Shown one piece after another: positions 35,270 through 47,261 of a stretch of 64,000 nt of DNA. The translations under genes and the position numbers were made by a program. The stretch's first letter is position 1; every line of letters starts with the position of its first letter. The notes below the pieces were generated by a model. The model searched no databases and had not been told where the DNA came from. It saw nothing but the letters and a program-made list of their open reading frames with translations. Origin of the DNA: Alnus glutinosa (Eukaryota; Streptophyta; Magnoliopsida; Fagales; Betulaceae); contig NC_084889.1 in assembly GCF_958979055.1 (NCBI RefSeq), forward strand, positions 7,098,261-7,162,260. Reading direction: 5' to 3'.

Positions 35270-37159
35270 TAGGAAGAGAGCTTGACAAAATTAGACAGAT
35301 ATTGGCAAAGCCGTATAAGAGCTTCCATGCCTCTGGTTTCAACGTTAATTCAGTTACAAACGAGAATTTCTACTTGAATTCTCCATATACCAAAGATACA
35401 CACACATATATAGAGAGCAGCCCCTTTCTTGTCGAGTTCTTCTTTTGTTTTTTTTTTTTTTTATACTCAAAATATCTCTTTTCTCACGAGTATTTCATGT
35501 TGCTGGTGTAGTAGTCTCAAACAGTATTTATATAAGTTATTTGTGGGCTAGCTAGAGAAATTATATTTTTATCCTACAACTATTCCATATGCAATGTTGA
35601 TGAATATGGCAGATCCAACCGACCCTTAGATTAACACTTGTTAAAAAAAAAAATCAATATTTAGTTGGAACTGTCACGCCAACATTGTGAAATAAATGAA
35701 TAATATAAAAGTAATTTCTAGTATTAATTTCTCTTAAATGAAGTTAATTCAGCGCGAAACAAAAATAAAAATAAAAACAAAAAAGTACTTTGATTAGAAA
35801 TGTTTTCAGTCAAACATAAAAATTATTTGGTCACCATTAATTTGAGGAATGTTCTCATGCATTATGGATATACAACAAACACAATATGGCAATCTGATTC
35901 GGACAAAGTTTGAAAAATATCATAGCGCGTTGTTACTTTCATGTAGTGTTTGAATAGTGTACGTAACGTAACGAAATTCCTTCAGCCTTTGAGCGTTATA
36001 TTTGTAAAATTAATATATGTTAAATTTGTCTATATGTGCAATGTTGCTTAGAGAATCTGCTCTCTTCTTACGTACGACAATTTGACAAGCTAGCTGTATA
36101 TGTATGACTGCAAAGGTAACGAATTTGGACCAAAGGTTCAGGTGGTCAGAGTGGTGCACAATTGGGATTTGTCTGATAAATTATTTGGTCGCCACATAAT
36201 CGAGGAAAAGGGCCCCGTTTTAAGTCAAACTTGTTGACATATAATTTGGTATCCCGAAAACTATTGGCCTCGCGCGCCCTCCAACGGTCGTAGTCTCGTA
36301 GAGGACAAAACTAATTAATGGCTTTAGAGTACTTCAGTTATATATAATATGAAAAATCCCAATCAACGCGGCCTAAACCTATGGCGTGCAAAAGTGTACG
36401 TGTCAAAGAAGTCATTCCACAAACTACGTACCAAACCTTTTCAGTACTTAATTAACCCGGCCCTTGGTTAGAGGTTTTTTTTTTTTTTTTTTTTAATTTT
36501 TTTTTTTAAAAAGAAAAAAAGAGGAGACCCGCGTCCAGCATGATTTTTTTTTTTTAATCTACTAGCATAGTTGTATTTTACATATCTTATAGGGGTATAA
36601 TTAAAAATTTGTTGAATGCGTTGACCATTTCTTTGAATTTATTCTCCATTGGCTCCTTGGCTCGCCATTGAATGGACATTTGTAGCTTCTTTGACCCAAA
36701 TAATCTGTTAGGAAGTCTGTCATATTTGGACCTGCCTATATGCCATCATGCATGAGTGATGAGCAACCAGGCCAGCAATGATACCTTTGTTACGAGTTCT
36801 CGTAACGGGATAATTTGGATAAGTTTTCAGAGATAACACAGGCCTTTTCCAAACTTACTTTTGGAAATAAAATTATCATGATTTTTATTAACATTAAGCC
36901 GTCTTTACATAGGCTTGCAAATTGATGAGATAAGTAATATTCAAACTAATGATAAATCTAATATTAAAATATAATAACTTCTATAAAAACCTAGCATAAA
37001 CTAGGTCATTAATTAGTGCCATACAATAAAAGATTGCCACTTTAGAGCCCAACTCTCTCCGGCCCTGGCCTCTCTCATGGCTTCCCCACCATCAAAGCCC
37101 TATTTGATATTGCAAAAAATGTCGAGAACTATTGTTTCATGTTTTGAGGAAAAATTTAA
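35270..37159. other. Intergenic spacer DNA upstream of laccase copy A
   Basis: AT-rich, with poly-T and poly-A tracts at 35,447..35,463 and 36,475..36,530. No coding signal or clear transposon termini seen. Whether this belongs to the duplicated unit cannot be told, since copy B ends at 64,000. Confidence 0.5.
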
Positions 37160-37346
37160 GAGTAATGCTATATGTAAAACTTCCATCCCTCTTTTATCTC
37201 TTTAAATGTGACATAATTTTTAAAATCACCATTAGATTTGAGATGGATCACTATTGAATTTTGATTCAATAGTATGTGATTTTAAAAGCTATGTCACATT
37301 TAAGGGGATAAAAATGAGATAAGAGTTTTGCAAATAGTATTACTCA
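37160..37346. mobile_element. 187-bp MITE with 9-bp target-site duplication
   Basis: Termini gagtaatgctatatgtaaaa and, inverted, gagtaatactatttgcaaaa; flanked by aaaatttaa (37,151..37,159 and 37,347..37,355). The 9-bp duplication and gagtaat terminus link it to the MITE at 15,521..15,701 and suggest Mutator-type mobilisation. A related diverged copy may sit in laccase intron 4 (about 31,060..31,205). Confidence 0.75.
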
Positions 37347-37879
37347 AAATTTAATGTACTTACTGATGTTTTGATAGTGTTTTCCACATAATCTCGTTTA
37401 GTGTACTATAATGATGTCTCTTTTATATTGGAGAGCATAAAAAATCTGATAAATATTTATGCCAAATCTTTATAAAAGTTATTCTCAAAATTTACATAGT
37501 AGAATGAATTTCAAAAGGTTATGCTGCACTCTTGCCAATTCCTGTTGCCTAAATCTATTTAGTTCAAAATATTCTTGAAATTCCTCCATTTATTTAAAAT
37601 TAGATTTGAACTTGAACCAGGGATAGGGGATTTCTTGGGGTATTAAAAACTGAATTAGTGAATTTGTCAGCTCCCAACTCCCAAGTTACGAATATCTCTA
37701 CACGTACGTATCACTCCTCAAAGCGTAACATTGGTCTCCATTTATAAAAATAATTCTTGAATTTATGATATTTGTTTTATAATTTTTGTTTGATGAAACA
37801 GAAAAAAAAAAAAAAAAGAAGAGAGAGAGAGAGAGAGATTTAATGGGTTATCTGTTTGATGAAAAAATAAATGACATGT

Positions 37880-38840
37880 TATACTTTTTTGAACAAATGG
37901 CATATGCCATCATTTATTAATGAATAAAGTCTCAGGGCAAGGCCAAAAGCAAGAGGTTCAAGACCCCAATACCCTAAGTCAGATAAATCTGACTTGAAAT
38001 AGTAACCTGAACAATACAAATCGTTATAAGGACAACAATGAGCCACTCTTTACATTTAAAGCACAACTTACAAATAGAAGAGGGCAGATCTAGCACCTAG
38101 GCCAACAAATAGTCCAGTAACTTTTAAGCATCACAAAGGCAAACTGTGAGAAAACACTAAAAAAATGAAATAAAACATCCTAAACCAGAAGCACAAATCA
38201 GGACCGACATCGGGTCGCGCCGCCACCGGAGACCTCCTCAACAGCAAAAATCCGCCAGAAGACCTCGGATCCACCAAAAAACCCCAAACTTCGCCTTGGA
38301 AGACAAGCTGTGACACACATGCGCGGGTCTAGGGAGAGACTTCCCTGGCGCGTGTAGGCCACGCACCAAGCGTGAAGGATCGACACTGCTGTGGCTGGAG
38401 GCTGCTGGACCGGAAGAAGCCGGCGACCACTGTGGTGAGGCGCATGTCTTGGAAGAACCCATCGAAGTGAGGAGACTTGACACCAAAGAATGAAACCCAA
38501 ACAAAAAAAACAGGTCAGAAACTCCACCGGAAAAAACACACCAGAGAGTCACTTTCCAACCCAAATCCCGTTTTAGTCTTTTGTCGGGGAACTACAACTA
38601 CTACCGGATCTAACCCGGGGGAACAAAATCTCCAAAAACCTAATGGTTGGAGGAAAACAAACACTCCACTGGCACTAGCCAGGGAGGAACAAAAGACCAT
38701 CCCCAGCCTAAAAGGGCAAGGGGGAAGGGGGGAAAATACCACCGGGGGAGGGAGGCGTGAAACCTTCCCCCCCAGGAACAAAACTCTCAAAAAAACTCTC
38801 TCTAGGGCCGGCGCTTCTCTCTGGCTCTCAATTAAATTTT
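37880..38840 (-). mobile_element. Possible LINE-like or other retroelement remnant without coding domains
   Basis: GC-richer than its surroundings. Read on the minus strand it starts with a gagagaagcgccggccctag-type leader and ends near ttcattaataaatgatggca with no reverse transcriptase between. The leader style resembles 5' ends of plant L1 elements. I found no convincing target-site duplication. The overlapping open frames on both strands are not credible genes. Confidence 0.3.
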
Positions 38841-38919
38841 GGTTTGACTTTATTTTTTAGGGTTACCCTAACTTTATTTGTATTAATATTAAAATTACAG
38901 GTTATCCTAGTTTTTCATC

Positions 38920-39300
38920 ACTTTTACAATCATACCCTTGTATTAGTGTATCCATCTTTCAATTTTTTTCAATTTCAACTATTTATTAGGATTTTTTGTT
39001 AAATCTTGTCAAAATTATCAAATTACCCCTGCTTTTTTTTTCAAAGATTACGACGTGGGCATTTTTGCATATTACGTTAAATCCTGATCCCAACGCTTAA
39101 ATATTTGCATGGAATTTTTTTTCCTAAAAGAAGATGGGCGATTTGAGAATTTTGACACCCTTCCTAGGATTTGATGGTAATTAAATCCTAATGGTTGGTT
39201 GGAGTTGAAAAAAAATTAAAAGATGAATACACTAAATTTATACTTTCTGAAGTTTAAGAGTATGATTGCAAAAATAATAAAAAATAATAAGTAATAAGTA
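38920..39300. repeat. Inverted-repeat element, same family as the bracket at 6,487..7,655
   Basis: The left arm (tcatacccttgtattagtgt, then ccatctttcaattttttt) pairs with the right arm (gaaaaaaaattaaaagatga, then agagtatgattgcaaaa). The tttcaatttttttcaatttcaac text is shared with the inverted repeats around the Copia relic in both copies. Confidence 0.5.
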
Positions 39301-39596
39301 AAGCTTTCTCTTTTTAAATTTTGTCCTGTACGTCAACCAAAACTCTTGCTTCACCGTTGACTATATCCATATAAAGTACTCATCTCTCTACTAATATTTC
39401 GTGTTTACAAATAGAATGGACACGCAGACTAAACAAATAGTTTATATAGTCCCCGTAACCTTTTCCCTTATTCAATTAGGAAAAAAAAAAAAAAATAGTT
39501 TATATGGATCACACCCAATTAACACTATTTTAATCAATATATCTTCAATTTATTAACTTCCCCATTAGAATCATCGAAGTCTTCAATCCAAGTGAG

Positions 39597-40118
39597 GTAG
39601 GGTACTTTACAGGCGGGCATATAAGTAGGGGGTGAGCGGATACACGTCTCAGGTGTGTCACCATTCTTCACTATCATTTGTTCATGCCTAGCTAAGATGT
39701 CGATCAAAATGGCAGTGCCAAAACCATAAGCTTGGTATATTAAATAATCCAATTTTAGTATAAATGTTGGTATCGTTGAGTTTAGCAGAGGTATCTTTCT
39801 TTCTTTTTCTTCCTCCCCCACCCCCCACAAAGTTAATTAAAGAGCTTAATTACCAGGATTACTTGCTTTGAATCTGATGGTAACTCATCCATTCTTGGGA
39901 CTCCTATAGTATATATTCACTTGAGGTGGATCGACCAAATTATAGGTTTTGGGGTAAGTCAAATCATTGAAATTGCCATAACCTGATCCAACCACGTAAA
40001 CGCTATACGTACCCATGCATGCATGTGCATTGGATGATTCTTTGATGTACACAATACCTCAGTCCCTTGAAAAGTTATTTCCACCTCTTCATTATAGTTT
40101 AAAATCTTAGCTTTGGTC
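39597..40118 (-). pseudogene. Decayed laccase relic (3' part)
   Basis: Minus strand. The upstream piece (40,118..~39,850) reads like the end of laccase exon 5: N-H-P-M-H-M-H, then V-Y-V-V-G-S-G-Y-G-N-F, then Y-N-L-V-D-P-P, then I-R-F-K-A-S-N-P-G before gtaatt. The last-exon piece (~39,710..39,597) has H-C-H-F-D-R-H-L-S followed immediately by a TAG stop, then I-V-K-N-G-D-T-P and a Cys near the end. There are frameshifts, a stop within the copper site and loss of all 5' exons. It is clearly diverged from the two intact genes, so it is an older duplicate. Confidence 0.85.
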
Positions 40119-40480
40119 TATTAAGACAAGAGTTATAAGAACTTCAGGCATAGACAACAGTTACAAGCATTTATGAGACAAAAGTTATAAGTACTCAAGA
40201 GACAAGAGTTACAAGATGATAAATTAGATTTATTGTTGTTAATATAAAAATAGAAGAGATTTGTAACGTTCAGATTATTTCTCTATAAATAGAGTCTTGT
40301 ATACATTCAAATAAATTAAGAAAAAATTTAGCCAAGAAAATGATTTGACGTGTGACTGTAAGCTATAGGTTGAACTATCTTAATTATGTTTGTCTCTTTC
40401 TTATTATCATATCTTTCCTAGGTTATGCGATCTTAATTACATGGTCCCCTGAATCGGTACTATATTATTGAACAGCAATC
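40119..40480. mobile_element. Probable LTR fragment interrupting the laccase relic
   Basis: Begins around ttaagacaagagttataag, has internal repeats of agacaagagttacaag, a TATA-like ctataaatagag near 40,293 and a downstream gtcttgtatacattcaaata. This layout resembles small Copia or TRIM LTRs. It replaces the 5' part of exon 5 of the laccase relic. Ends and target duplication were not defined. Confidence 0.35.
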
Positions 40481-40489
40481 CGAGGTGTG

Positions 40490-42168
40490 GCTTGGGGCAG
40501 CCTCCTCTCTCTCAAAACTGCTCAAATTGACTACAATTTCGCCAATTAATTTAAACGGTTTAAATTTAAGGACATAAATTTCCTACAAACCAGTTTGTAT
40601 GAAATTTCCTACAACACACATATAAGATTGACATGTGTTCCTTGGCATGTAAGAAACACATGTTATTTAATTAGCATGTGCTTCATACATGCTTTTTTAA
40701 TAGCATTAATAAAAAAAAAAAATGTGTTTCTCACTTGTTTAAAGGACACGTGTCCTTTTTATATGTGGGTTGTAAGAAATTTCTGTTCTAAATTTAATCT
40801 AAATTTTTTTCATAAAAAAAGGGGTAAAATTAAATATGAACTTTTAAATTTTCTCTCTCTCTTTTTTTTTTTAATAAAAAAAAAATTCTCAACTAATTAT
40901 TTTTAGACAAATCCCAAAAATTTTACCCATCAGGTCGATTGGTCGCGTGCCCAAAGTCGTTGAGCATGTCGTCAAGGAAGAGAGAACATATTATCGCGGA
41001 TATTTGTAGATCTAGAGAGATGTTGATAAAGTTATTATCATTAGAGAGTAATTTAGTAATATAGTTAAAATTCATTTAAGAGACTGTAACGTACACACAC
41101 ACAACCAATGAAGCAAATTGAAGGGGAAAATAATCCTAAAAAGGAAAAGAAAAAGATCGAGTAAATAATAATTCGGTAATTAAGCGTCGAAAAATAAAAT
41201 ATAACATTAAAGAGGTCGGTTTGAGACTTACGACAAAGTCGTAATAATGTCCAGCCATGCGAAAGAAACCGGCACTGAGACAAGCAAGCCAGATGTATAG
41301 ACACATCTTCTTCAACCCAATTTTTGTGGGTTAACTGGATGAAGCCGTGTACTACCAAACAAACATATCCCACTTTCCTTATCTTCTTTATACATTATCT
41401 GTGGCCATATATCTTTAATGGCTGAAAGATCCTCCACGTTGCCCTGAACTCATGATAGGTGGAGTTCATTATTCGGATGGGATGACTGACCTATATATTG
41501 TTAACTGCAAGTTAAGTAGTAATTAAAAAAAATGGTATTAAAATTAAGGGAAATAACGAGGAAATTGGGTTTCCACGAAAATGAGCATTTCCCTGAAAAA
41601 CTTGTTCTCTTTTACAGTTTTGTTTACCTAATAGAGGATTACATGGAAGTCATTTTAGAACTACTGCTCGGAATTGTATATATGAACTTGAGTTTGAAAG
41701 AAAGCTTATAATTGATCCAAAATACCCTGAAAAATGCTTGTAAAAGAAAAATAAAATTATGCCTAATAAAAAATTGTTTGACACTGTGGGGGCTCTTTTT
41801 GGTTGTTGTCCAGGTGGTAGACGGACAACCCCTTGGGCTCGGGTTTGTTAGAGAGGGAGTCAAGTCCGAAACTCACGCCAGTTAACATAGTTGATGGTTA
41901 TTATGACACTATAAGCCCAATAAAAACTCAAGCAAAAAATCTCATAAGACAAGAAGGCTCACATGAATGCATGAATGCAATGAATAATTATAATACAACG
42001 GAAATTATTATAATTATAATAATAATTATAAGCCGAAAATCTCGGGTTTGTACATGTTGCAAGAACACTAATTGTGGCTATGAGGGTAACAAAGGTTACG
42101 ATGTCAACAGCAGGAGAATAGTTGCAACATGTACAAATGAAATAAGAAAATTTAAAGGAGAGAGTGAG
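40490..42168. other. Intergenic DNA between the laccase relic and copy B
   Basis: AT-rich. A SINE-like stretch at about 41,780..41,880 (gtggtagacggacaacccct, then gggagtcaagtccgaaactc) is suggestive but not delimited. A run of att/ata repeats is at 42,005..42,032. No gene seen. Confidence 0.4.
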
Positions 42169-42959
42169 CAGGGGCGAAATCAGGATTTTTAGTATGGGGG
42201 GACGATTTTTTTTTATTTATTGGGGAGACGGACTTACATAAATACAAAAGCATATAGATATATAAAGTCTTTATATTTTTGGGTTTGTGCATATTGATAT
42301 TAAATAAAAGCATTGAAGTCTTATATTTAATCTCATGGCATCACAAACACACAGTTGTATAAACAACTAGCAAAATAGCTTAGGGGAAAAAAAAAACTAA
42401 TATAAAAAACTAAACATAATCTATAGGGTCCAATAAAAACGATACTTATGATCGTAGACTCTTTTTTCTAACAATTCCTTAAAGCACCAAATAATAATGT
42501 TATGAGTTGAGTCAAACAATGGTGAAATCACAAATGATTAAACCATTTAACTTGTGATGCCAAAACAAATATTGTGAATCCAAATGATTGCAGAATAATC
42601 ATTCAAAAAATTGATTATTGGTTAGAAGTGACTTAGAATAACCACTTAAAGAACAAAAACCATTTAACTTTTTCTTTCGCATCTTTAGAGTCCTAAACCA
42701 AATTGAATTTCTAGTTAGAAGCCAACTAGAATATGGAAGAAAATTAAATGAATGGAGTATTTTAGATTTTTTGTGTTAAAAGATGGGGCAAAAGTACAAA
42801 AAAAAAAGTGAAAAGGGAACACAAATAATATTTTGAGGGGACAAAAATATTATTTTGGAAGGATAAAATTATTAAATAGGTATATTTAAGGATATTTTTA
42901 AACATTTTGGGGGGACAATCGTCCCTCCCACCCCCACCCCATACATGGGTCCGCCTCTG
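42169..42959. mobile_element. hAT-like non-autonomous element, complete (copy B)
   Basis: 791 bp, starting caggggcgaaat and ending gtccgcctctg, an imperfect inverted terminus of the cagggg type. It is flanked by agagtgag on both sides (42,161..42,168 and 42,960..42,967), an 8-bp target-site duplication as expected for hAT. No transposase frame. Confidence 0.8.
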
Positions 42960-42967
42960 AGAGTGAG

Positions 42968-43947
42968 CATGGGAGAGAGGATGTGACTAGGTGGTATTTG
43001 CATTTGTGGATGGCGTTACCTGAAACTAACAATAACTTAACAAGCTTTTAGCGGCAACTCAAATCAACCATTTGTTTCATAGTAGGTTCTTCCTCCTTTT
43101 CTTTTTCTCTTGTGGTTTGTATTTTCTTAGTTAAATAAGAGGTTATGCTTACTGTATATGGTTGTACTAAATTGTGGCCAAGGCTTTTAGGTCAGGCTTA
43201 TGTTGACTGGGGCTTATAGGTAGGCCCTCCTTCTCCTTATATAAGAGAGCAAACTAAAAAATGATTTTCTTATAATTCTCACACAACTCCCTCTCATATT
43301 GTGTGAAACCCACATATAAGAGGGAGTTGTGTGAGAGGAATTGTAAAGAAATCACTTTTCTAACTGTAAAAAAAGGAGTTTTGTGACATTACTATTTCTC
43401 CTGGATAGTGCGTGACATGACAAGTAAGAGAGAAATGATCACTCAAAAGTGCATGACTTGGTGGTTATTACTATTTGGTCTTATTTTCCTAAACTTGCAA
43501 TATCACAGAGAGGGTGATTTAGAATCTATAGGGAGCATTAATGATTGAAAATATTTGAGAGTGTGGGATTAGTCAAAGTTAAGTTGAAGTGTAGCGAGTT
43601 ATTCTACTCCACATCACCTCTACCGTTAGGTTTCTCAAAGCCCATCTATGGTGCCAAGCTACACAATGCATGGTTACCTTAAGTTTGACGAAAAATTGAT
43701 TGGATCACACCCTTAACCACTAAATAACAATTTTCGTTCTTCTAACATGAGACAACTCATAGGATTAGTTCATGGTTGCATAAAGATCAGTAGTATGGAA
43801 TTTATGGCCTCGTTTGGTAATTTTCTCCCCTCCTTTCTCTATTTTCACTTCTTCAAAAAAATATCAATTTCAAAACATTCTTAACTTTTTTTACTTTTTA
43901 TATGATATCAATATTTTTTTATTACTATTTAAATAGAAAAGCCCACT

Positions 43948-43984
<37 letters not shown>

Positions 43985-44030
43985 TAAACCATTTTATAAA
44001 CCAAACTAAAGTCAATACAACACTTCAGAA
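42968..44030. other. Intergenic DNA, copy B
   Basis: Matches 857..1,790 of copy A and carries the hairpin MITE (43,263..43,355). A 108-bp stretch at 43,363..43,470 is absent from A, with cta on both sides; it has no inverted termini, so it may be an insertion in B or a deletion in A. An (AT)n tract is at about 43,952..43,980. Confidence 0.5.
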
Positions 44031-44630
44031 CAACTGAACACCAAGACATCAAGGCAAAGCTTTGCACGCTGAAAACAGCATTACAACCCCAACAAACTGG
44101 CAAACCAGCAAACAAACACTCCAGAAAACAAAGACTCAATTACAGAAAAGAGAAAAGATTCCATTTTGCCACAAGAGCCATTTGATTGTTAAGGCTCTTA
44201 AAATGCCCTTTAGCCATAATCCTCATTCTGACTTCCCATTGAATTCGAGCCAATGTTGCTTCCTCCGTTTGAGGGTTACATTATTACTATGCAAAAGAGC
44301 ATTTCTTTATTGCCATAGGTGATACACTACTGCAGCAAGACAAAGTCTCCCCAAGCATGATTGCAAACTTTTCCCCCCGCAGCAATTTAGGACTCCAAAT
44401 TTTAACATCAATATCCCAGCTAGTCGGAACATCATCAAAGAAACAATCACCCATAATTCCCTTCCATATCCTACTACTGAAGCTGCAATTAAAGAAGATA
44501 TGGTTCTTGCTCTCCTGTTTAGCATAGCAGAACAAGCAAAGACTCGGACCCGAATACTCCGAGAACACATCTTATGCCTGGTAACAACATACCTAAACAC
44601 CAGCCATAAGAAGATTAGTGCTTTGGGATA
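44030..44630 (-). pseudogene. LINE reverse-transcriptase zinc-binding (zf-RVT) relic, copy B
   Basis: On the minus strand, a frame at 44,568..44,287 contains C-L-F-C, then H-I-F-F-N-C-S-F, then R-I-W-K-G, the order and spacing of the zf-RVT domain found at the C terminus of plant LINE reverse transcriptases. Upstream reading is interrupted by stops. It lacks the MITE and the 48-bp duplication found in copy A. Confidence 0.6.
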
Positions 44631-44639
44631 ATTTTTTTT

Positions 44640-45815
44640 TTTTCTATATAAATTCTTTCAATTTTATATTACATCAATCACATTTTACTATCACTCAAAA
44701 AAAAAAAAAAAAAAAAAAAAAAAGAAATCCTCCCCCAAGAAAAGGGAGGGGGCTGCCAAAGGGGCCTATTTTTCGGCGTTACCCATGACAACATTTGCAC
44801 TGCAATACTCGCAGTTGTGCTGGAATAGTCTTGACTCATGAAGAAGAAATTCACTTACCCCCTTTAAACTTGAAAGGACTTCGCCATTTGACCCGTGAAA
44901 TCCATGTCTCATCGGGCTTCTTGTGACTATTTGTATGGGCTTTGTGAGCTTGTCTATGACATACACCTTGTTTTTGTTGCAACTACAAAAGAGACGCATC
45001 TATGCCTGTGCACTGTTCCTAATTCCCATGCGAAAGGATCACATCACATCACATCACATCATCCAAAATGCTGCACACTACCATTAATTTTGATATCCCT
45101 TGTCCACGACATAGATATCGATAATATAACATTTTAAGGTATTATCAACTCAAAATAAAGATTAATTTTACCTATGAGTTTAGGTTCAATTATACAAGCG
45201 CATATTAATTAATCATTTACACTTGTAATATTTACGCAATGTGGGATCCAAATTTTATACTCACATCATGAAGACCCGATATATATCCTTTAAATAAGGG
45301 AATGCAATTTTGACTTTGCCTACAAACCCTAATATCATATCGCACTTTTTAATTAGAGGATGAAGACATTTTAGCCATTTCACAGACTCACGTGTTTCAT
45401 CAAATATTTGACCTAAGCTCACACATCTAACATCTTATTAAAATTAGCCAACAAATAAACTGAACAATCTATGAAAAGCACAAACTTAGCTCGATAAAAG
45501 TTAATTTGTTTGTCTGTTTCTTCAACAAGTAGTCAAACTCAATCTTTATTTCGAGGCTCGTTTTGTAAGCAAGCTGATCAGCTCAATGAACTTATCCTGT
45601 ATAGGAATTCGGTCATGAATATGGGGCTCACGAAGAAACAATATAATCTGAGTTAAATATTGTAAGGATATCTATGGGCTTGAGAGAAACCAACAATTGA
45701 TCAAACTTAAAAGTAACTACTTTGACACTAAATATTGCAAGTAAACTAATGATAATTATTAATTTAACATTTTATGCTCTTTTTTGAAGCAATTTCTTTT
45801 CTGAACTTTTTAAAC
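44640..45815. other. Intergenic DNA, copy B
   Basis: Counterpart of 2,641..3,850. Long poly-A at 44,697..44,723 and a cacat repeat at 45,040..45,060. No gene recognised. Confidence 0.5.
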
Positions 45816-45818
45816 TTA

Positions 45819-46417
45819 TGCTTTGTCTGTTTCGACGTAAAATGTTTTTCGTCGTAAAATATTTTCAACGAAATCATTTATTAGAAAAAATGATTTTTCT
45901 GGAAGTATTTTTCGACGTTTGCATGGCTTGTACGAAAAATTCACCAACGGTGTAAAATGAAATCCGGCAACCGTCGCCGGAATCCGGCAAAGTCCGACAC
46001 CGGATTCTAACAAATTGGAATCAGGCAGAAATTTCCAAATTCCTGCTTGTTTTGCTGGATTTCGGTGGCCGTTGCCGGATTTTGGCTACCATCGCCGAAA
46101 TCCGGCCAGTGCCGTTGGATTCCGACAATCGGATACTAAAATTTAGGGATCTTCAGTGGTAGAGTTGGGTTAAACCAACAAACTCTAGTGCACGGCGGTG
46201 GCGGATTTCTACAAATGTGCGTGTAAGAATGAAGAGTTTAAATCCAAAAAACGATTTACGGTTTTGAAAATCGTAAATCGTTTTTTAAAAATTAAAGTGG
46301 CTTTTACGGTCAAACTAAAAATAATTTCTATTAACCATTATTTTCACTCCCACTAAATACCGAAAAAATGCCGAAAATAATTTTTAAAAAACATTTTACG
46401 CTGAAACAAACGGAGCA
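45819..46417. mobile_element. PIF/Harbinger-like MITE, copy B
   Basis: Flanked by TTA (45,816..45,818 and 46,418..46,420); same element as 3,854..4,436 with more decay at the left terminus (tgctttgtctgtttcgacgt). Confidence 0.65.
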
Positions 46418-46420
46418 TTA

Positions 46421-47218
46421 TATGGTTTTTATTTTGAAAGAACAAAGCTTAGATGGGTTTTGAACTTGGATATGATTTGAAATTGAGATCGGATTGGCTA
46501 GCTAGTGAAGCAAACCGAGCTAAGTCAAGCTCAAACTAGTTGAATTTTTTACATGCTCAAATTTAATATGTGAATGAACTCAAGTCGAACTCAAGCTGAG
46601 TGTAGAAACACCATTAGTTTAATCAAGCAGAATTTTTAGTTATCTAATATTTATTTGGTTTGGTTCGATTATAACTCTAATAAATATCCTAACGAGCCAC
46701 ACCTCCATTAAATTACATGAAAATGTGAGATTTTATAGAATTCACTTACCTCGATCGGTAAGCTGGCGGACTGCCCGAAATTTGTTAGGCAATTGAGAAT
46801 TACTAAAAATCCAAACATTGCCTTTTGTTGTTAGAACAAATTGATTGTTAGTTTTGTTTAGTTTTTGTTCTTTCATAGAACAATTCCAAGATCCAGTAAT
46901 TGTGCCCACGAATGTCGGATCCTTGGCTACAAAATACGAGGACCCATGCATAAAGCCTAAAGGTTATCGTTTTGCCACGACACACGCGTGTTAGGGCGGG
47001 AAGCCAGGGGAGTAGCGTGTTTGCCCATTCTACGAGGTCCTACTGATCACGTGCACATCCCACGTGTTCCTGCACACTTTCCTAGTAAAACACAAATCCA
47101 GTTTGATTCACTATATAGTTGTGATGTACTGACGTAATGGGAAAGGCAGCATTGTGGAATGTAGCGACGTCGAATTCTTTCTTTGCTCAAATCAATTGGT
47201 CTATTATTGGATGCAAAT

Positions 47219-47261
<43 letters not shown>

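Noticed and set aside
38131-38860. Several overlapping frames in the GC-richer segment of the spacer
   Set aside because: Frames occur on both strands without splice logic or domains. More likely a non-coding retroelement remnant.
41639-41863. 74-codon minus-strand frame near a SINE-like stretch
   Set aside because: No protein features. The overlapping text looks like a tRNA-derived repeat, but its borders could not be set.
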